Source of the DNA: Mycolicibacterium sp. P9-22
GTDB lineage: Bacteria; Actinomycetota; Actinomycetes; Mycobacteriales; Mycobacteriaceae
DNA: 64,000 bases
Assembly (NCBI RefSeq): GCF_008329585.1
Contig: NZ_NPKP01000001.1
Coordinates: 1,054,001-1,118,000, forward strand
Reading direction: 5' to 3'
Shown: positions 18,971-28,322 of the stretch, one piece after another
How the letters are laid out: every line of letters starts with the position of its first letter
Position numbering within the stretch: position 1 is the stretch's first letter
The notes under the pieces: generated by a model
What the model was told of the DNA's origin: nothing
The model's database searches: none
What the model saw: the letters and a program-made list of their open reading frames with translations, nothing else
Translations under genes and position numbers: made by a program

Positions 18971-19641
18971 GCGACAGCGTGACGACGGTGATGGTGGTCG
19001 ACGACCATCCCATCTGGCGTGACGCGGTGGCACGCGACCTCGCCGAGGCGGGCTTCGAGGTGGTGGCCACCGCGGACGGTGTCGGATCGGCGCGCCGGCG
19101 CGCCGCAGCGGTGCAACCGGGCGTGGTGGTGATGGACATGCGGTTGTCCGACGGTACCGGCGCGCAGGCATGCGTCGAGGTGCTGGCGGTGTCACCGTCG
19201 TCGCGGATCCTGGTGCTCTCGGCCTCGGACGAGCGTGCCGACGTGCTGGACGCGGTGAAGGCCGGGGCGACGGGATATCTGGTCAAGAGTGCATCGAAAA
19301 CCGAACTGGGCGAGGCGGTTCGGGCGACAGCGGCCGGTCGGGCAGTCTTCACCCCAGGACTGGCCGGGTTGGTGTTGGGGGAGTACCGGCGCATCGCGCA
19401 GCAGCCCGAAGGACTCCGGGACGGAGCGGTAGTGCCCAGTCTGACCGAGCGGGAGACCGAGATCCTGCGCCATGTGGCAAAGGGTCTGACCGCCAAGCAG
19501 ATCGCCGAGCGGCTGTCATTGAGTCACCGCACGGTGGAAAACCACGTACAGGCCACCTTCCGCAAGCTCCAGGTCGCCAACCGGGTCGAGGCGACCCGCT
19601 ATGCGATCGAGCACGGCCTGGACCAGGACCCAGATAGCTGA
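18967..19641 (+). CDS. NarL/LuxR-family response regulator
   Basis: 224 residues. Receiver domain (about 5-120) with acidic pocket VVDDHPIWRD, phospho-acceptor Asp in VVVMDMRLSDG, and conserved Lys in GYLVKSASK. C-terminal LuxR-type helix-turn-helix (LTERETEILRHVAKGLTAKQ to RTVENHVQATFRKL). The ATG at 18967 overlaps the kinase stop as ATGA, and the upstream in-frame extension lies in the kinase C-terminus. Cognate partner of the preceding kinase; the most likely target is its own operon, by analogy with other transporter-linked systems (inference). Confidence 0.93.
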   Translation: MSDSVTTVMVVDDHPIWRDAVARDLAEAGFEVVATADGVGSARRRAAAVQPGVVVMDMRLSDGTGAQACVEVLAVSPSSRILVLSASDERADVLDAVKAGATGYLVKSASKTELGEAVRATAAGRAVFTPGLAGLVLGEYRRIAQQPEGLRDGAVVPSLTERETEILRHVAKGLTAKQIAERLSLSHRTVENHVQATFRKLQVANRVEATRYAIEHGLDQDPDS

Positions 19642-19662
19642 GCAGCTTGCATGCCACGCAGA

Positions 19663-19691
19663 GATCCGGCCGGTGTCTCATCTCCCGGATC
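19663..19691. terminator. Possible hairpin between convergent genes
   Basis: A 7-bp dyad GATCCGG/CCGGATC with a 15-nt loop lies in the 59 bp between the response regulator and the GH2 gene. There is no T-run on either side, so it is a weak terminator candidate. It also lies close to the left edge of the inserted island. Confidence 0.3.
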
Positions 19692-19700
19692 GGACTCAGA

Positions 19701-22193
19701 TCACCGACTGGTGGGCGAGCGGACGTCCACGTGCACGGCCACCTCGGACAGCCCCGGTGCGGCGACGGTGATTTCTATGGTCCCGACGCAGTCGGGCCGT
19801 ACCACCGCCAGGACGCGCCCGTCGTAGGTGTTGTGCGTGTCGTGATCGAAACGCTGTGTCGTGCAGGGGCGCCCACTCCCGAGGGCCGCCAGCGAGCCCG
19901 CGCCGGTGACCGTCACCGTGATGCAACGTTCCGCGTCGTTGATGAGGTTGCTCTCGGCGTCTCGAAGTTCGATCTCGGCGAACACAAGCGCCCCGTCGCG
20001 CGGTTCGGTGACGGTTTTGTCGAGTTGGACATCGAGAACGGCCTCATTCGAGGCAGTTCGCAATGCGGTTCTTCCGACTTCACTGCCGCCCTCGTGAGCG
20101 ACCGCCGTGAGCGTGCCGGCCTCGAAAGGGATCTCGAAATCCGCCACGAACGCCCGCCGGATTCCTATGGCGCTTCTCGCGACGACGCGGCCGTTCAGTT
20201 CGAGCTCGACCTCGTCTGCGGCACTGTAGACCTCGAGGATCATGGGGGAACCCTCATTGATGTTCCAGCTCCAGCTGGAGATGGCATCGGTCCAACTCCA
20301 CTGGCCGAGGGTGAATGAGCGCCCGTGATTCGAGGGGCGTCTCACAGCGATGTAGGGCTCGGCGCGGAGACCGAACACGGTCTCCCGGTAGTAGGATATG
20401 GGGCGCCGTTGGCCGGTGATGTCGAGGTCTGCGGACCAGGACGTGAGCCACGGAAACTCCCCGTCGAAGGCGTCCGGCTCCCCGTCGTACTTGACGCGGC
20501 CGACGCCGACCTCGCCTAGGTAGTCCCATCCGGACCAGGTGAAGTCGCCGATCACATGCGGATGCTCGGTGACGAGCTGCCAATTGCGATCGATGCGCGA
20601 GGGGAAGGTCTCGGTCCCGACCACGATGCGGTTCGGATGCTCGCGCCGTTCCATCTCGTATCGGGCGTCGCCGTAGTTCAAACCGACGATGTCGAGAAGC
20701 GCGGAAGATTCGGCCGTGGCTGCGGTCACCAATGGCGATGCGGCGACCTGGTCCATGAAGTCGTCCGGGCTTCCCATCATCGCGTTCACACCGCCATCCG
20801 CATCGGCGTGTGTCGCTTCCTCGCCGGCAGTCTCCGCAGACGGTGACGTCGCATCCGCAGTTGCCGCCGCGATCATCGCGGACGCCTCACGCAGGGCAGA
20901 GACGAAGCCATTGATGCCGTTGGTGACGAATCGGGTGTCGTCCAGTCCTCTGATCTTCTCCGCCAGCTTGCGACCCCACTGGCTCGCGATCGCATTGCCG
21001 GTCTCGGGAATCTCGTTGCCGATCGAGTAGATGATGACGCTCGGGTGGTTCATGTCCTTGTCAACCATCGCCTCGACGTCGCGTTCCCACCACTCGGGGA
21101 AGGCGAGGGAGTAGTCGAATGGCAACTTCGACTCCGTCCACATGTCGAACGTCTCGTCCATCACGAGCATGCCGTGACGATCGCAGGCATCGAGCATCGC
21201 GACGCTCATCGGGTTGTGGCTGCTGCGGATGGCATTGAAGCCGGCCGCCTTCAGGAGGATGACGCGACGTTCTTCGGCATCCGCGAAGGTGGCGGCGCCG
21301 AGGATGCCGTTGTCATGGTGGATGCAGGCACCACGCAGTTTCACGCTCTCACCGTTGATGCGCAAGCCGTGGCTCGGGTCCAGCTGCAGGGTCCGTATGC
21401 CGAACGTCGCGTGGCGGATGTCGGAGTCGTCCGCAAAGCCGTCCCACCGCGTGCGAGCGGTGTACAGAGACGGCCGGTCGACGCTCCACCGCTGCGGTTC
21501 CGGCACGTAGAGCCGCTGGCGCACGACACCCTCCGTCTGGGGAAGCGTCGTGATCGGGCTGCTCTCGACCCCGACGACGTCGCCGTCGGGATCGAGGATC
21601 TCGGTGGTCACCGTCGCCGGTCGAGTGAGGGTGCCGGTGTTGCGCACGCGAGTGGCGATCGCGACCACCGCGCGCTGCTCGTCGACGTCGGGCGTCGTGA
21701 TGCGAACACCGCCCTGCTCGCAGATGTGCACGCGCTCGCTGACCCAGAGATGCACTTCGCGATACAGCCCCGCACCGGTGTACCAGCGTGAGTCGTTATG
21801 AGTTCGCGCATCAACCCGGATCGTGTTCTCGGCTCCATACTCCAAGAACCCGTCGAGTGAGACGACGAATGCCGCGTATCCGTTCGGCCGCTGGGCGACG
21901 AAGGCCCCATTGACGTAGATCATGGCGTCTCGATAGACACCCTCGAACTCGAGAGCGACGTGCTTATCACTCCATTCCAACGGGACCTCGAGCGTGGTGA
22001 GGTACTCGAACGCGCCCCCAGGAAAGAACGCGCCCGCGGCGCCACTCGGGGCATCAGCACGACGTTCGAGCGAGATTATCGCGTCATGTGGGAGACGAAC
22101 CGGAACCCCGGACGCGGCCTGCCCGTGAACATCAGCGAAGATGCTCGTCTTCGGCCGGTACGACCAATTCGAGTTGAAGGGTACGCGGACCAT
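19701..22193 (-). CDS. Glycoside hydrolase family 2 (beta-galactosidase-like)
   Basis: 830 residues, no signal peptide, so cytoplasmic. GH2 layout: sugar-binding jelly-roll (about 1-170; DARTHNDSRWYTGAGLYREV), immunoglobulin-like domain (about 180-280), TIM barrel (about 285-600) with RGACIHHDNGILG, FNAIRSSHNPMS and the acid/base Glu in YSIGNEIPE; the likely nucleophile is Glu in VVGTETFPSR. Two further beta domains follow. An Ala/Asp-rich low-complexity insert of about 65 residues (around residues 425-490) interrupts the barrel after NGINGFVSALREA. Substrate could be a beta-galactoside or beta-glucuronide. ATG at 22193 with GAAAGG upstream. Gene style differs from the mycobacterial neighbours. 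Confidence 0.9.
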   Translation of the reverse strand: MVRVPFNSNWSYRPKTSIFADVHGQAASGVPVRLPHDAIISLERRADAPSGAAGAFFPGGAFEYLTTLEVPLEWSDKHVALEFEGVYRDAMIYVNGAFVAQRPNGYAAFVVSLDGFLEYGAENTIRVDARTHNDSRWYTGAGLYREVHLWVSERVHICEQGGVRITTPDVDEQRAVVAIATRVRNTGTLTRPATVTTEILDPDGDVVGVESSPITTLPQTEGVVRQRLYVPEPQRWSVDRPSLYTARTRWDGFADDSDIRHATFGIRTLQLDPSHGLRINGESVKLRGACIHHDNGILGAATFADAEERRVILLKAAGFNAIRSSHNPMSVAMLDACDRHGMLVMDETFDMWTESKLPFDYSLAFPEWWERDVEAMVDKDMNHPSVIIYSIGNEIPETGNAIASQWGRKLAEKIRGLDDTRFVTNGINGFVSALREASAMIAAATADATSPSAETAGEEATHADADGGVNAMMGSPDDFMDQVAASPLVTAATAESSALLDIVGLNYGDARYEMERREHPNRIVVGTETFPSRIDRNWQLVTEHPHVIGDFTWSGWDYLGEVGVGRVKYDGEPDAFDGEFPWLTSWSADLDITGQRRPISYYRETVFGLRAEPYIAVRRPSNHGRSFTLGQWSWTDAISSWSWNINEGSPMILEVYSAADEVELELNGRVVARSAIGIRRAFVADFEIPFEAGTLTAVAHEGGSEVGRTALRTASNEAVLDVQLDKTVTEPRDGALVFAEIELRDAESNLINDAERCITVTVTGAGSLAALGSGRPCTTQRFDHDTHNTYDGRVLAVVRPDCVGTIEITVAAPGLSEVAVHVDVRSPTSR

Positions 22194-22284
22194 AGCGGCC
22201 TTTCGCAGAGACGAAATGGACTTGTTGCAGTCGAGATCCTGCAGTGAGGGGCGCTTTTCACGGCATCACGGGCAGGTCGAGCGC

Positions 22285-24588
22285 TCAGCGTGTCACCGAA
22301 AAGGAGCCCTCAAGGTCCACATCGGAGGTTCCGCCGACGCCCACATCGAACGTCGTGATGTCCTGGACGTACGACGACGTGGCCGCGCTCCAGTACTGCA
22401 GCTGCGCCGGGGTGAGCAAGAACTCGACTCGACGGGTCTCGCCTGCCGCAAGCGGGATACGGACGAAGTCCTTCAACTCGCGCACCGGGCGAGAGGAAGT
22501 GCCGTGTCGCTGGTGGATGTAGATCTGCACGACTTCGTCGGCGTCACGATCACCCACGTTCGTAACGTCCACGCTGACGGTGGTCGACTCACCCCGCGCG
22601 ATGGTCGATCGATCGAGGTGCAGGTTGCTGTACTCGAACGACGTGAACGACAGACCATGTCCGAACGGATAGAGCGGAGCATTGGACTCTTCGAAGTAGC
22701 GTTCGTTCTTTTCGTCCGGCACGAAGGTCCGGTTGTGCGCGTAGATCAGCGGCACCTGCCCGACATGCCGAGGCCAGGTGAACGGTAGGCGCCCGGCCGG
22801 GCTCGTTGCACCGAGCAGCACAGCCGCGAGCGCTTCGCCGGCACGGGTCCCGGGGTACCAGGCTTGGACGATCGCGGGCACGTGCGCGTCGGCCCATCGG
22901 AGGTCGAGAGGTCGACCCGAGACGACGACGAGTACGACCTTCGTGCCGGTCGCGTGAATCCGTTGCAGCTGTTCGAGCTGACGGCCGGGAAGATCCAGCG
23001 TGCTGGTCGAGGCGTTCTCGCCGATCTGATTCTGCCGCTGCCCCACGACGAGGACCGTCACGTCCGATACCTCGGCGAGCGCGACCGCACGTTCGATGGC
23101 GGCATCGTCGTCGTAGCCCGCAGGCGTGCGTTCGATGGTCGCGTCCATCACGTCGAAAGGCGAGGCGTGGATCCGCTCCGGGAGTCCTGCACCCGCTTCG
23201 TAGGCGACTTCAGTAGACCCGAGAGCGCTGCGCAGCCCTTCCACGATCGTCACAGTCTCGTGCGTGTCGTGGTCGAACACCCACGGCCCGAGGACATCGC
23301 GCCTGCTGTCGGCGAGTTGGCCGACGACAGCGATTCGGCCGATCGTGCCCGGATCGAGGGGGAGCGCTGCATCGTCGTTCTTGAGAAGGACGATCGACTC
23401 TTCCGCGGCGGTGCGGGCGAGCATCCTGTGCTCGGGTGCGTCGAGCACAGCGGCAGTCGCGGTCTCGTCGGCATAGGGATTTTCGAACAGTCCGATGCGG
23501 AACTTCGCGGTCAGCACTCTGCGCACCGCGTCGTCAAGCACGGCTTCAGTCACTCTGCCGTCAGCGACAGCTGCGGGGAGGTTGTCGAAGGCCGGGTCGA
23601 ACATGCACATCTCCATGTCGAGTCCGGCGTCGAGCGCTCGTGCCGCGGCATCGGTCTGGTCCTCGGCGAAGTGCTGCACGGCAAGAGATCGCACCGCATT
23701 CGCGTCCGACACGACGAATCCTTCGAAGCCGAGCTTCTCGCGAAGGATGCTCGTAAGCAGTGTCCTGCTTGCTCCCGCCGGAACGCCGTTGAGATCCATG
23801 TAGGCGCTCATCACGTTCCCGGCACCGGCCTCGATCGCCGCACGGAACGGCGGGATATAGACGTTCCAGAGTTCATTGTCCGAAACCTCGGCGTCGTCGT
23901 AGTCGCGCCCGCCTCTGGCTGCGCCGTAGCCGACGAAGTGCTTGGGGCCGGCCAGCAGACGATCGGAGCCGAGGTCGCCCTGGAATCCGCGCACCTGAGC
24001 GGCAGCCATCGCTGAGCCCAGTACGGGGTCTTCCCCTGCGCCTTCGATGATGCGGCCCCATCGCGGATCCCTGGCGATGTCGATCATCGGAGCGAAGGTC
24101 CAGTGCACGCCCGCGGATCGGGCTTCTCGAGCGGCGACCGTCTGCGCCGCCTCCATCGTCGTCTCACACCAGGTTGCGGCGAGGGCGATCGGCACCGGGA
24201 AGATCGTCCGCCAGCCGTGCACGACGTCGAAGCCGAACAGGAGCGGAACTCCGAGTCGGGACTCCTCGACGGCGTACCGCTGCAGACGGTTGCTCAGGCT
24301 CGGGTCGCGGATAAAGAGCAGCGAACCCGCGCGTCCGGCGCGAATCGCGGACTCGATGCGGGCCGGGAGCTCGACATGGATCCTGTACTCGGGTGGAAGG
24401 GACTCGATATCGAAGTCTTCCGGGATCGGCTCACCCGTTCCGGTGTAGAAGTACTGCGTGAGCTGGCCCGCCTTCTCCTCCACTGTGAGCCTGGAAAGCA
24501 GGTCGGCGACGCGCTCCTCGACCGACAGCTCCGGATTCTTGAAAGGCAGCATCGCGGGGACCTGTGCAGCGGACACCGCGGGGTTCAA
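22285..24588 (-). CDS. Glycoside hydrolase family 3 (beta-glucosidase)
   Basis: 767 residues, no signal peptide. N-terminal TIM barrel (about 30-360) with PLLFGFDVVHGW, APMIDIARDPRWGRIIEGAG, KHFVGYGAARGGRDY and the catalytic nucleophile Asp in GFVVSDANAV; alpha/beta sandwich (about 390-600) and C-terminal fibronectin III-like domain (VSVDVTNVGDRDADEVVQIY). Likely removes beta-linked glucose from oligosaccharides or aglycones. Start is the TTG at 24588, which overlaps the rhamnosidase stop as TTGA and follows AAGGGGG; a GTG at 24576 would be an alternative. Translationally coupled to the rhamnosidase, so both act in one pathway. Confidence 0.93.
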   Translation of the reverse strand: MNPAVSAAQVPAMLPFKNPELSVEERVADLLSRLTVEEKAGQLTQYFYTGTGEPIPEDFDIESLPPEYRIHVELPARIESAIRAGRAGSLLFIRDPSLSNRLQRYAVEESRLGVPLLFGFDVVHGWRTIFPVPIALAATWCETTMEAAQTVAAREARSAGVHWTFAPMIDIARDPRWGRIIEGAGEDPVLGSAMAAAQVRGFQGDLGSDRLLAGPKHFVGYGAARGGRDYDDAEVSDNELWNVYIPPFRAAIEAGAGNVMSAYMDLNGVPAGASRTLLTSILREKLGFEGFVVSDANAVRSLAVQHFAEDQTDAAARALDAGLDMEMCMFDPAFDNLPAAVADGRVTEAVLDDAVRRVLTAKFRIGLFENPYADETATAAVLDAPEHRMLARTAAEESIVLLKNDDAALPLDPGTIGRIAVVGQLADSRRDVLGPWVFDHDTHETVTIVEGLRSALGSTEVAYEAGAGLPERIHASPFDVMDATIERTPAGYDDDAAIERAVALAEVSDVTVLVVGQRQNQIGENASTSTLDLPGRQLEQLQRIHATGTKVVLVVVSGRPLDLRWADAHVPAIVQAWYPGTRAGEALAAVLLGATSPAGRLPFTWPRHVGQVPLIYAHNRTFVPDEKNERYFEESNAPLYPFGHGLSFTSFEYSNLHLDRSTIARGESTTVSVDVTNVGDRDADEVVQIYIHQRHGTSSRPVRELKDFVRIPLAAGETRRVEFLLTPAQLQYWSAATSSYVQDITTFDVGVGGTSDVDLEGSFSVTR

Positions 24589-27071
24589 GGTGCGCCCCCT
24601 TCTAGAGCGGCAGTCAGCTCCGCACGGAGCTCGTCGGAGGCACCGGGTACGAACTCGAGCATCGTGCGGACGGACATACCCGCCGCCTCAGGGGCCCGGC
24701 CGTCCAAGGGCACACCTGGATGGTGGCGCGCGAAGGCCTCGGTAAAGCGGCGCCACCTTGCGGCGTCGTCTGCCACGTCGCGAAGCGTGGAATCCAGACT
24801 CAGTGCCGGACGAGTCGATACGGGATCGATCTCGTAGGTCCAGCAGTGCACACCGCCGCCGATCTCGACGACCCGCGCCTCGGGGTGCAGGGGAAGCGCG
24901 ACCTCCGCCGTGGTGTCGTCGGGAATGCGCACGTCGAGGGACACCTGCGTCCCCTCGATCCGCCATGCGACGAGGACCTCTCCCTGTGAAACGGTGTGGC
25001 GGAGCTCGGCGTGCGTCAGGTCTCCGCCTGGCTGAGGAGCGATCCGCATCCGTCGGTAGCCGGGGTCGATCGCCGTGAGCCCGCCGATCGTGCGATGCAT
25101 CCAGTCGACCACCGCGCCGAGCGCATAGTGATTCAGCGACGTCATCCCTGAGGGGTTGATGCTTCCGTCCGGACGGATAGAGTCCCACCGCTCCCAGATC
25201 GTCGTCGCACCCATCGTCACCGGGTACAAGAAGGACGGCGCTTTCGTCTCCAGCAGAAGCAAATAGGCCTCGTCCAGGTGCCCTGTCGAGGACAGAGCGT
25301 CCGTCACCAGTGGGGTTCCGGCGAACCCGGTGGAGATGCGATAGCCGGCCTGCGCGACGATGGCGGCCAGCCGATCACCCGCATGCTGCCTCTGTAGTTC
25401 GTCGAGGATATCGAAGGAGATCGCAAGCGCATACGCGGTAGCTGTCTCGTTGGCCAGACGGCCGTTCGGGGTCACGTACTCGCGCCGGAACGCACCGCGC
25501 ACCCTGTCCGCGAGGGCCTCGAACTCCGCCGCGTCCCCCGTGCGTCCGAGGATGCGGGCGGTGTCCGCCATTTCCCGAGTGGTTCGGCAGAGGTAGGCGC
25601 TGGCGACCAGGTGCCGATCGGTCTTCCCGCCGGCAGGGTTGTCATCGGGGGCGTCCGGGTCGAGCCAATCCCCGTACTGGAAGCCCGTGCTCCAGAGCCC
25701 GTCGTCGTCGAGAAGTCCGGCGACCTGGCGCAGAAAGGTCGTCATCGAGTCGTAGGCCTCAGCGAGGATCTGCTGTTCGCCGTACTCGCGGTAGAGCGCC
25801 CACGGAAGGCTCACGGCCACGTCGCTCCACAGCGCCGTCGGAGACGACGGCGTGGAGAGGACGTCCGGCACGACCCAGGGCACGAACCCCTTCTCCTGCT
25901 GCTCGACGGCGAGATCGCGCAACCACGAGCCGAGCACACCACGTACGTCGTAGAGGAAGGCTGCGGTTGCCGCGAACGCGTTGATGTCGCCGGTCCATCC
26001 CAGACGCTCGTCGCGCTGCGGACAGTCGGTGGGCACCCCGACGAAGTTGTCGCGCATCGACCACACGGCGTTCGAGTGCAGCTGGTTGAGCTGAGGGTTC
26101 GACGTCCGCAGCCAACCCGTGCGGGTCATGTCCGAATGGACGACGACGGCACGAATCGCGTCCGGGGAGAGGCCGCCGGGCCATCCCTGGACCTCGACGT
26201 AGCGGAATCCGTGGAAGGTGAAACGGGGCTCCCAGGTCTCCGGCGCACCGCCGCGCAGGATGTAGCGGTCGGTGGCGGCGGCGGTGCGGAGTGTCTCGAC
26301 CTCTATCTCTCCTTCCCTCATCACCTCGGCGTGGCGCAGCGTGATAGTCGCCCCCCACTCGCCCTGCACCGTGAATCGCACCCACCCCGAGATGTTCTGC
26401 CCGAAATCGACGACCAACTTGCCGGACGGCGTGTGCAGGACGTCCACCGGAGCCAGTTCCTCGATGCGCCGGATCGGCGGAGCGATGGGCTCCACCAACA
26501 CGTCGAGCGGCCAGCCGAACTCGCCCACCTGCACCCAATCGCCGCCGTCGAATCCCGGACGGTCCCACCCATCGGGCTCCTCACGCGCGTCGAAGGCCTC
26601 GCCATCGTAGATACTGTTCGCCCGCACGCCGCCGCGCGAGGCGGTGACCGATGTGTCGCTGGCGACGGCATCCACTCGGCCGTCGTCGTACTCGAGTTCG
26701 AGCTCGAACCAGGCCGCCGGCCGGTCGGAATAGTGGTGACGCTTGTCTTCCCAGCCCAGGCGACCCACCGCCCAACCCTCACCGAGGACGACACCGAGAA
26801 CATTCGCACCCACGACGATCCGGTCGGTGACGTCATGCGTGCTCACGACGAGCCGGTGTCGATAAGAGGTCCATCCCGGGGCGAGCACCTCGTCACCCAC
26901 GACCGCGCCGTTGAGGTGGGGCTCGATGAGCCCGACGGCCGTTGATCGGAGCACTGCGCGCCGCGGCACTGCTGTGGTGGTGAATTCTCTGCGGAGGTAT
27001 GAGGCCGGTTCTCCGACAGCGCCCTGTGCAAAGGGCGGGCTGACAAAGGTGGCAGTTCTGGACTCGGTCAT
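24585..27071 (-). CDS. Alpha-L-rhamnosidase (GH78)
   Basis: 828 residues, no signal peptide. Releases terminal alpha-L-rhamnose from glycosides. Seen: N-terminal beta domains with PHLNGAVVGDEVLAPGWTSY and VLGVVLGEGWAVGRLGW, the PVDFGQN-like VVDFGQNISGWVRFTVQG, RFTFHGFRYVEVQGWPG, and the (alpha/alpha)6 catalytic domain with VPTDCPQRDERLGWTGDINA containing the acidic catalytic region, then ATTIWERWDSI and SLNHYALGAVVDWMH. These are diagnostic of bacterial GH78. ATG at 27071, with AAGGAG about 14 bp upstream. First gene of the minus-strand run; promoter lies between two LacI-type operators. Confidence 0.95.
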   Translation of the reverse strand: MTESRTATFVSPPFAQGAVGEPASYLRREFTTTAVPRRAVLRSTAVGLIEPHLNGAVVGDEVLAPGWTSYRHRLVVSTHDVTDRIVVGANVLGVVLGEGWAVGRLGWEDKRHHYSDRPAAWFELELEYDDGRVDAVASDTSVTASRGGVRANSIYDGEAFDAREEPDGWDRPGFDGGDWVQVGEFGWPLDVLVEPIAPPIRRIEELAPVDVLHTPSGKLVVDFGQNISGWVRFTVQGEWGATITLRHAEVMREGEIEVETLRTAAATDRYILRGGAPETWEPRFTFHGFRYVEVQGWPGGLSPDAIRAVVVHSDMTRTGWLRTSNPQLNQLHSNAVWSMRDNFVGVPTDCPQRDERLGWTGDINAFAATAAFLYDVRGVLGSWLRDLAVEQQEKGFVPWVVPDVLSTPSSPTALWSDVAVSLPWALYREYGEQQILAEAYDSMTTFLRQVAGLLDDDGLWSTGFQYGDWLDPDAPDDNPAGGKTDRHLVASAYLCRTTREMADTARILGRTGDAAEFEALADRVRGAFRREYVTPNGRLANETATAYALAISFDILDELQRQHAGDRLAAIVAQAGYRISTGFAGTPLVTDALSSTGHLDEAYLLLLETKAPSFLYPVTMGATTIWERWDSIRPDGSINPSGMTSLNHYALGAVVDWMHRTIGGLTAIDPGYRRMRIAPQPGGDLTHAELRHTVSQGEVLVAWRIEGTQVSLDVRIPDDTTAEVALPLHPEARVVEIGGGVHCWTYEIDPVSTRPALSLDSTLRDVADDAARWRRFTEAFARHHPGVPLDGRAPEAAGMSVRTMLEFVPGASDELRAELTAALEGGAP

Positions 27072-27142
27072 CGGATGGATCGGCGCTCCTTGTGGCAGAG
27101 AGCTTCGATGGACGCGTCATCGAGACCTCTTGGTCAACGTGT

Positions 27143-27160
27143 AACTAGCGCGAGCTAGTT
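27143..27160. promoter_or_regulatory. LacI-type operator O1 (rhamnosidase/lacI side)
   Basis: Near-perfect 18-bp palindrome AACTAGCGCGAGCTAGTT with a CG centre. Its inner 16 bp matches 13 of 16 positions of the perfect palindromes at 29869 and 29908. It lies just downstream of the inferred rhamnosidase transcription start (minus strand). Confidence 0.75.
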
Positions 27161-27170
27161 GGTGTCTTCG

Positions 27171-27199
27171 AAGGTAACCTTCACAGCTAGCGCGCACAA
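27171..27199 (-). promoter_or_regulatory. Inferred promoter of the rhamnosidase operon
   Basis: On the minus strand TTGTGC (27199-27194), a 17-bp spacer and TACCTT (27176-27171). The -35 lies inside operator O2 and the expected start point falls next to operator O1. The transporter promoter at 29893-29921 has the same hexamer pattern, spacer and operator placement. On the plus strand TAACCT (27175-27180) overlaps the -10 and could serve the divergent repressor gene. Confidence 0.55.
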
Positions 27200-27201
27200 G
27201 T
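27186..27201. promoter_or_regulatory. LacI-type operator O2 (rhamnosidase/lacI side)
   Basis: GCTAGCGCGCACAAGT matches 13 of 16 positions of the perfect palindrome ACTTGCGCGCGCAAGT. Its centre is 42 bp from that of O1, about four helical turns, which would let one repressor assembly contact both. Confidence 0.65.
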
Positions 27202-27257
27202 CGTCGCGCTCGCATCACGGGCGAACTGTTGCGTGACAGGGCGATGAAGGAGAGGCA

Positions 27258-28322
27258 GTGGCTTCGCAGGTACCGGGGCGACGGGTCACCACCGCGGACA
27301 TCGCCAGGTCCCTCGGGGTGTCGAGAGCGACGGTGGGCTTCGTCCTCAACGAGACCCCCGGTCAGACGATCTCCGCGGCCACCACGGAACGTGTGCTCTC
27401 GGAAGCGCGCCGTCTGGGCTATCGCCCGCATGTCGCTGCGCGCGCCCTGGCAAGCGGACGCAGCCACATCGTCCTGCTCGTCCTGCCCGACTGGCCGATC
27501 GAGTACAGCCTCCGCCAGAACATCGACGAAGCGACCCTTGCTCTCGATGAACACGGGTACGCGCTGATCACGTTCACCCCGCACGACGGGGCGCGCACGC
27601 GTCCCCTTTGGGAGACCTTGCAACCGGATGTCGTGATGGGGCTTTTCCCGTTCCCCGAACCCCTGGTGCACGCGATGCGGACGTCGGGCGTCGAACGCAT
27701 TGTCCCGGATCCGGACGATTCGTCACGTGCCCAATACTCCGAGGAAGGGCCGCGACTCCAGGTCGAGCACCTGCGCGGTCTCGGTCACGAACGTCTCGGC
27801 TTTGCCCGACCGTTCGACCCACGACTCGCCGCTCTTGCCGACGCGCGCGAGGCCGCGGCGGCGGTTGCCGCGGCTGCCGCCGGCCTTCCTGCCCCGACCA
27901 CGCTCGAGATCGGCCCCGCGAGCTCCGAGCACGACCCGCCGGTCAGGCAATGGCTCGACTCGGGCATCACGGCGGTCGTCGCGTTCAACGACGACGTCGC
28001 GGGCGCGATCATCGGCGCTGCTGCCCGAGCGGGCATCGCCGTACCTGATGACCTGTCGATCGTCGGACACGACGACATCCCGCTCACGATGATGATCGAA
28101 CCGCGTATCTCCAGCGTGCGAGTCGACTCGACCGGCCTCGGCCGCTACCTCGCGGCTTGGGCCATCCACACGATGGAGGGCGCCGCGGCTCCCGACTGGG
28201 AGCAGACGTCCGCGGTCACCCTCATCCCGCGGGCGTCATCGGGTCCCGTGCGCAGCGTGGGCACTCGCGGACACGGTGGGCACGACGAGCGCCGCATCGG
28301 TAACAGCTCTCAGCGAACCTGA
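27258..28322 (+). CDS. LacI-family transcriptional repressor
   Basis: 354 residues. N-terminal helix-turn-helix VTTADIARSLGVSRATVGFVLNE (about residues 10-32) and hinge helix ending RLGYRPHVAARALASGRS, then a periplasmic-binding-like sensor domain (about 65-325) with the LacI/GalR hallmark DDLSIVGHDDIPLTMMIEPRISSV. GTG start at 27258 preceded by AAGGAGAGG. Transcribed divergently from the rhamnosidase gene; the shared 186-bp region has two operators, so it probably represses itself and the hydrolase genes. The effector is unknown; rhamnose or the imported glycoside is a reasonable guess. The 3' end overlaps the transporter gene convergently by 13 bp. Confidence 0.93.
   Translation: MASQVPGRRVTTADIARSLGVSRATVGFVLNETPGQTISAATTERVLSEARRLGYRPHVAARALASGRSHIVLLVLPDWPIEYSLRQNIDEATLALDEHGYALITFTPHDGARTRPLWETLQPDVVMGLFPFPEPLVHAMRTSGVERIVPDPDDSSRAQYSEEGPRLQVEHLRGLGHERLGFARPFDPRLAALADAREAAAAVAAAAAGLPAPTTLEIGPASSEHDPPVRQWLDSGITAVVAFNDDVAGAIIGAAARAGIAVPDDLSIVGHDDIPLTMMIEPRISSVRVDSTGLGRYLAAWAIHTMEGAAAPDWEQTSAVTLIPRASSGPVRSVGTRGHGGHDERRIGNSSQRT

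Noticed and set aside
19642..19700. Attachment site or direct repeats at the island edges
   Set aside because: No repeat shared between the left (19642-19700) and right (29924-30083) edges was found, and no integrase or transposase is present.
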